Part shown: positions 18,093 to 21,428 of the stretch, in pieces
Layout: each line of letters begins with the position of its first letter
How positions within the stretch are numbered: position 1 is the first letter of the stretch
Origin: an uncultured bacterium
Lineage (GTDB): Bacteria; Verrucomicrobiota; Verrucomicrobiia; Opitutales; Intestinicryptomonadaceae
Assembly (NCBI GenBank): GCA_905214995.1
Contig: CAJMOT010000030.1
Coordinates: forward strand, 1-21,428
DNA length: 21,428 nucleotides
Direction: 5' to 3'
Program-made: the position numbers and the translations under genes
The notes under the pieces: generated by a model
Seen by the model: the letters and a program-made list of their open reading frames with translations, nothing else
Told to the model about the DNA's origin: nothing
Database searches by the model: none

Positions 18093-19003
18093 TTGCCCTT
18101 GAGCTTTCTGTCGAAAAAGTCTGCCGCGTCCTCCCACGAGCGCAGGCGGAACGGGTCGTCGGGCTTGACGTTCCAGAACGCGTGGTCGGCGCAGTCGTAG
18201 AACACGGCCTCGCACTCCGTTCCGAGGGCGCCGAGCGCGGATTTGAGCATGCGGCTCTCGCCGGAAGCGACGGCGGGGTCGCGCTCGGCGTGCAATAGGA
18301 GAACCGGCGGCATCGCGGGGGTCAGATACGAGTACGGCGAATAGCGCGCGGCCTTGGCGCGGTCGCCGCCGAACATTCTACGGAAGCGGCGGGGGTTTGT
18401 CATGTCGCAGCCCGCCGCCATCGCGACGCACGCCTGCACGGAGTCGTCCGCCCCGCCGAAGATGCCGGAGCTCCAAAAAGAGCCGGAAGTCGCGGCGAGC
18501 TGGATCGCCATCACGCCGCCCGAAGAGCCGCCTACCACCCCCGTTCTCGAGGGGTCGCCGCCGAAGCGCGCGGCGTTTTTTTTCAGCCACGCCAGCGCGC
18601 GCTTGCCGTCCGACAGCGCGCAGTCCCAACCGTACTCGGGCCAAAGGCGGTACGATATGCACGCCGCCACATACCCTCTTGAAGCAAGAAAAGCCGCCAT
18701 CATCGCGAACTTCTTTTCGCTCCCCATGCTCCACCCGCCGCCGTGGATTGCGAGCGCGCACGGGTACGGCCCCTTTCCGCCTTTGAACTTTTCGTTGGGG
18801 TAGTAGACGTCGAGCTTCACGTCCGGGTCGGGGCACTCGGGGAAATAGCGGATTCCCTCCTCGATTGAAACGCCTGCGGGAATGTCGAACGTGACTGCTA
18901 TCTGGCTGCCCGCCCTTCCGGCGCAACGCCCGCCGAAGGCGTCCGCAAAGGGCGACGAAACCGCGGCGAGCGCCGCGCAAAAGAAAACTCCCAACGCCCT
19001 CAT
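18089..19003 (-). CDS. secreted alpha/beta-hydrolase esterase (BD-FAE-like), second copy
   Basis: The 304-residue esterase/lipase-fold protein has a signal peptide (GVFFCAALAAVSSPFADA). The oxyanion motif HGGGWSMG (87-94), nucleophile elbow GGSSGG (Ser160), acid Asp242 (HAERDP) and base His274 (CADHAFWN) complete the catalytic triad. Relatives remove acetyl or feruloyl groups from xylan and similar glycans, so a deacylase in the periplasm is likely, with substrate unknown. It is the tandem paralogue of the gene at 19161. Its ATG overlaps the stop of the lipoprotein gene and its stop overlaps the mpl start, both as ATGA. The nucleophile elbow is GGSSGG here, against GGSAGG in the paralogue, and the 119-base block around HGGGWSMG is almost identical. 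Confidence 0.88.
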
Positions 19004-19164
19004 TTTTCAGTCAAAACCTTTACCAAGTTGGCGATCCACCCCGCGGGATTCTGAACGGCCGTTTCATATGTCCCGTTCGGCCCCGAAACGGAATGCGTCG
19101 CGCACGCCGAAAGCGCGAGCGCGCAGGCGCAGAAAACCGCCGCAATGGAAATTTCGCGCGTCAT
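19000..19164 (-). CDS. 54-residue lipoprotein between the two esterases
   Basis: This small gene is in ATGA overlap with both neighbours, which strongly supports its reading frame. The product starts with MTREISIAAVFCACALALSAC, where LSAC is a good lipobox (Cys21). The mature part is only 34 residues (ATHSVSGPNGTYETAVQNP, then AGWIANLVKVLTEK); the last part could form an amphipathic helix. I recognise no family. It is probably anchored in a membrane next to the two secreted esterases, whose genes it links. A role as a partner or anchor for them is inference from position only. Confidence 0.75.
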   Translation of the reverse strand: MTREISIAAVFCACALALSACATHSVSGPNGTYETAVQNPAGWIANLVKVLTEK

Positions 19165-20078
19165 TTTTTCAATGTCCTGTCGAAAAAATCCGCAATGTCG
19201 CTCCACGAGCGCAGGCGGAGCGGGTCGTAGATTTTCGCATTCCAGAACGCGTGGTCGGCGGAATCGTAAAAGATTATGTCGCATTGTGCGCCCGCCTTTT
19301 CGTAGGCGGCCTTCATGTTTTCGCTCTCGGAAACCGGCACCACAGGGTCTTTCGCGGAGTGCAATATCAGCATTGGCGGGCTCTTGGGGCCGACGTATGC
19401 GATTGGCGAAAGCGCGCGGGCGCGCTCCCTCCCGTTCCCTCCCGCAAAAAGCCTCCACTTTGAGAAAGTGTCGAGGTTCGTCACGGGCGCCATCGGAACC
19501 GCGGCTTGGACGGAATCGTCGACGCCGCCGGAAAATATCTCGCCCCACTGCCCGGCGCCGGAGCTCACCGCGAGCAACGCCGACAGATGCCCGCCCGCGC
19601 TGCCGCCCGTCACCCCGACCCTCGAAGAGTCGCCGCCAAAGCGCGCCGCGTTCTTTTTCAGCCACCACAGGGCTTTTTTGGCGTCGTATGCGCAGTCCTC
19701 CATGGAATACTCGGGGCGCAACCTGTAAGTTGTACACGCCACGACATACCCCTTCGACGCGAGGAACGCTGACATCATCGCGAACTTTTTTTCATTTCCC
19801 ATGCTCCACCCGCCGCCGTGGATTGCAAGCACGCACGGGTACGGCCCCTTTCCGCCTTTGAACTTTTCGTTGGGATAGTAGACGTCGAGCTTCACGTCCG
19901 GGTCGGGGCAGTCGGGATAAAACCTCACGCCCTCTTCAAGAGACACGTCGCGCGGCTTGTCGAACGTGACTGCTATCTGGTTGCCCATGCGGTTCGGGGA
20001 AGTTCCGCCGGAAGCCCGCAGGCATGCGGCGGACGCCATCGCCGCAGCGAAAACGGCTGCAATTTCAAATGCCTTCAT
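19161..20078 (-). CDS. secreted alpha/beta-hydrolase esterase (BD-FAE-like), first copy
   Basis: This is the first gene of the operon. The ATG at 20078 gives 305 residues with an N-terminal hydrophobic signal (MKAFEIAAVFAAAMASAAC); it may be a type I signal or a weak lipoprotein signal. The catalytic features are HGGGWSMG (87-94), the elbow GGSAGG (Ser160), Asp244 (HSAKDPV) and His276 (SADHAFWN). The fold family includes feruloyl and xylan acetyl esterases, so ester removal from a glycan is likely. The frame is open to 20150, but only the 20078 start puts the signal first; GGAG is 13-16 bases upstream. It diverges from mutL. It is a close paralogue of the esterase at 18089. Confidence 0.88.
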   Translation of the reverse strand: MKAFEIAAVFAAAMASAACLRASGGTSPNRMGNQIAVTFDKPRDVSLEEGVRFYPDCPDPDVKLDVYYPNEKFKGGKGPYPCVLAIHGGGWSMGNEKKFAMMSAFLASKGYVVACTTYRLRPEYSMEDCAYDAKKALWWLKKNAARFGGDSSRVGVTGGSAGGHLSALLAVSSGAGQWGEIFSGGVDDSVQAAVPMAPVTNLDTFSKWRLFAGGNGRERARALSPIAYVGPKSPPMLILHSAKDPVVPVSESENMKAAYEKAGAQCDIIFYDSADHAFWNAKIYDPLRLRSWSDIADFFDRTLKK

Positions 20079-20156
20079 GCCGGATATGGAATACTCCAAG
20101 ACGCGGCGCGTCAACCGTATAGTGCCCAAACGGCGCGTTTGCGAAGACATTTTGCC

Positions 20157-20186
20157 TTGATGTCGCGCGGATTTTGAAATTATCTT
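20157..20186 (+). promoter_or_regulatory. candidate sigma-70-type promoter of mutL
   Basis: TTGATG (20157-20162) and TATCTT (20181-20186) are separated by 18 bases and match the -35 and -10 consensus at four of six positions each. They sit just before the mutL ATG at 20210 in the divergent spacer. Confidence 0.35.
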
Positions 20187-20209
20187 TTTTGAAAAGCCGC
20201 AATATCCGA

Positions 20210-21428
20210 ATGAAGCCGCCCGAAATAAGAATACTGCCCGACGACGTCGCGAACAAAATAGCGGCGGGGGAAGTCGTCGAGCGGCCGGCGTCGGTGGTGA
20301 AGGAGCTTTTGGAAAATTCCGTGGACGCGGGCGCGACGCGCATAGACGTGGAGTTCAAGCACGGCGGAAAGACTTTCATAAAGGTGCTCGACAACGGCTG
20401 CGGCATGACGCGCCAGCAGGCTCTCATGAGCCTCGAGCAGCACGCGACGAGCAAAATCGCAAACCCCGACGACCTCTTTAAAATATCCTCCTACGGGTTC
20501 AGGGGCGAGGCCGTCCCGTCGATAGCAAGCGTCAGTAAATTCCGCCTGCGCACGCGCCCCGAGGGGGAGGCTTTCGGCACCCAGATAGACGCCTATGCGG
20601 GGAAAATCCTCTCCGTAAAGGAATGCGGTATGGCGCGCGGCACGGAAATACTCGTCGAAAACCTCTTCGCCGGCGTGCCCGCGCGCAGAAAGTTTTTGAA
20701 GGGCGACGGGGTCGAGGCCGGGCACATCGCGCGCCTTTGCAGGCTCTATGCGCTCGCCCTCCCGCAGCTTTCGATAACCCTCGTGGAAAATTCCAAAGCT
20801 CTCTTCCGCTCCGAAGGCGGGCTAGGCGTCGTGGCGCGGGTCGCGAAAATCTTCGGCGGCGCCGCCGCGGAAAACCTCGTAGAGCTGAAAGCGTCGGAGA
20901 GGAACGGGATGAGAGTCTCGGGCGCGATACTCTCGCCCGGGGAATCGTTCGCGACATCGCGCAACATATGCTCTTTCATAAACGGCAGGCCCGTGGAATG
21001 CAGGGCTGCGTATTCCGCCGTAAAAGAGGCGTACTCGCAGTTCGTTCCCAAGGGCAGGTTTGCGGGCGCGTTCCTCTTCATGGAGCTCGACCCCGCGTCG
21101 GTGGACGTCAACGTGCACCCCGCCAAGCGCGAAGTCAGGCTGAAAAACGAATTCGCCGTCAGGGAATTTTTAACCGGCGCGATCTCCGAGAGGTTGGGAG
21201 CTTTTTCATTTTCGGAGCCTTTTGGGGCGCCGCGGGAAGATTTCGGGGGCGTTTCGGAATCCTCCGGACGCTTCGGCGGGCCTCCGCAGCCGCGCGGATT
21301 CGGAGAACGTTTTGACTCCGCGCCTCCCCGCCCGCGCACGGTATTGGACAGAACCGCGGAATCGCTCGGCCCCTCCGGTCCGGCGCGCGGCGTATGCGAA
21401 CCCTCCGCCGAGCTCGACGCTCCGCCCC
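20210..21428 (+). CDS. mutL: DNA mismatch repair protein MutL, N-terminal part
   Basis: MutL is an ATPase that links MutS mismatch recognition to strand removal. The frame starts at ATG 20210 and is open to the window end, giving 406 codons plus one base. It shows all GHKL ATPase motifs: KIAAGEVVERPASVVKELLE, the ENSVDAGA helix, DNGCGM, QHATSKI and YGFRGEA. It then has NLFAGVPARRKFLK, INGRPV and VDVNVHPAKREVR, ending the conserved N-terminal region. After about residue 330 comes a Gly/Pro/Arg-rich linker. The C-terminal dimerisation/endonuclease domain lies outside the window, so endonuclease function cannot be judged. Confidence 0.96.
   Translation, partial: MKPPEIRILPDDVANKIAAGEVVERPASVVKELLENSVDAGATRIDVEFKHGGKTFIKVLDNGCGMTRQQALMSLEQHATSKIANPDDLFKISSYGFRGEAVPSIASVSKFRLRTRPEGEAFGTQIDAYAGKILSVKECGMARGTEILVENLFAGVPARRKFLKGDGVEAGHIARLCRLYALALPQLSITLVENSKALFRSEGGLGVVARVAKIFGGAAAENLVELKASERNGMRVSGAILSPGESFATSRNICSFINGRPVECRAAYSAVKEAYSQFVPKGRFAGAFLFMELDPASVDVNVHPAKREVRLKNEFAVREFLTGAISERLGAFSFSEPFGAPREDFGGVSESSGRFGGPPQPRGFGERFDSAPPRPRTVLDRTAESLGPSGPARGVCEPSAELDAPP

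Overview
The window looks like chromosome from a GC-rich member of the Verrucomicrobiota, most like an Opitutales-type glycan degrader. This is inferred from gene content, not from any search. The clues are a GH97 and a GH50-like glycoside hydrolase, secreted feruloyl/acetyl-esterase-like proteins, a full peptidoglycan gene complement (murA, Mpl), S15 and IF-3 with disordered extensions, and heavy use of ATA (Ile) and AGG (Arg) codons in otherwise GC-rich genes. No mobile element, tRNA, rRNA or CRISPR array was found.

Left part (1-5960). The 3' end of murA runs into infC and a Tat-exported N-acetylmuramoyl-L-alanine amidase, all on the + strand. A 6-O-methylguanine-DNA methyltransferase (ogt-like) follows; its conserved C-terminus lies in the -1 frame after an A-AAA-AAG heptamer. 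On the - strand come a membrane receptor-like protein with a degenerate chemotaxis signalling tip and a small secreted protein of unknown function, the latter ending at a clear terminator.

Middle (6243-15445). A 615-residue protein has a basic disordered head and a long Pro/Glu/Ala tail. It is followed by a NYN-domain (YacP-like) putative RNase, a retaining GH97 alpha-galactosidase-like enzyme and an ApbE-type flavin transferase, all on the - strand. A membrane-anchored coiled-coil protein is on the + strand and a GH50-like lipoprotein glycosidase on the - strand. GH97 and the GH50-like enzyme both point to galactose-containing polysaccharides, but they do not form a tight operon.

Right part (15851-21428). 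rpsO sits alone with a strong terminator and a long upstream spacer. A compact - strand operon follows: esterase 1, a 54-residue lipoprotein, esterase 2 and mpl, each joined to the next by a 4-base ATGA stop/start overlap. mutL diverges from it and runs off the end. The four-gene operon and the ogt frameshift are the most interesting observations.
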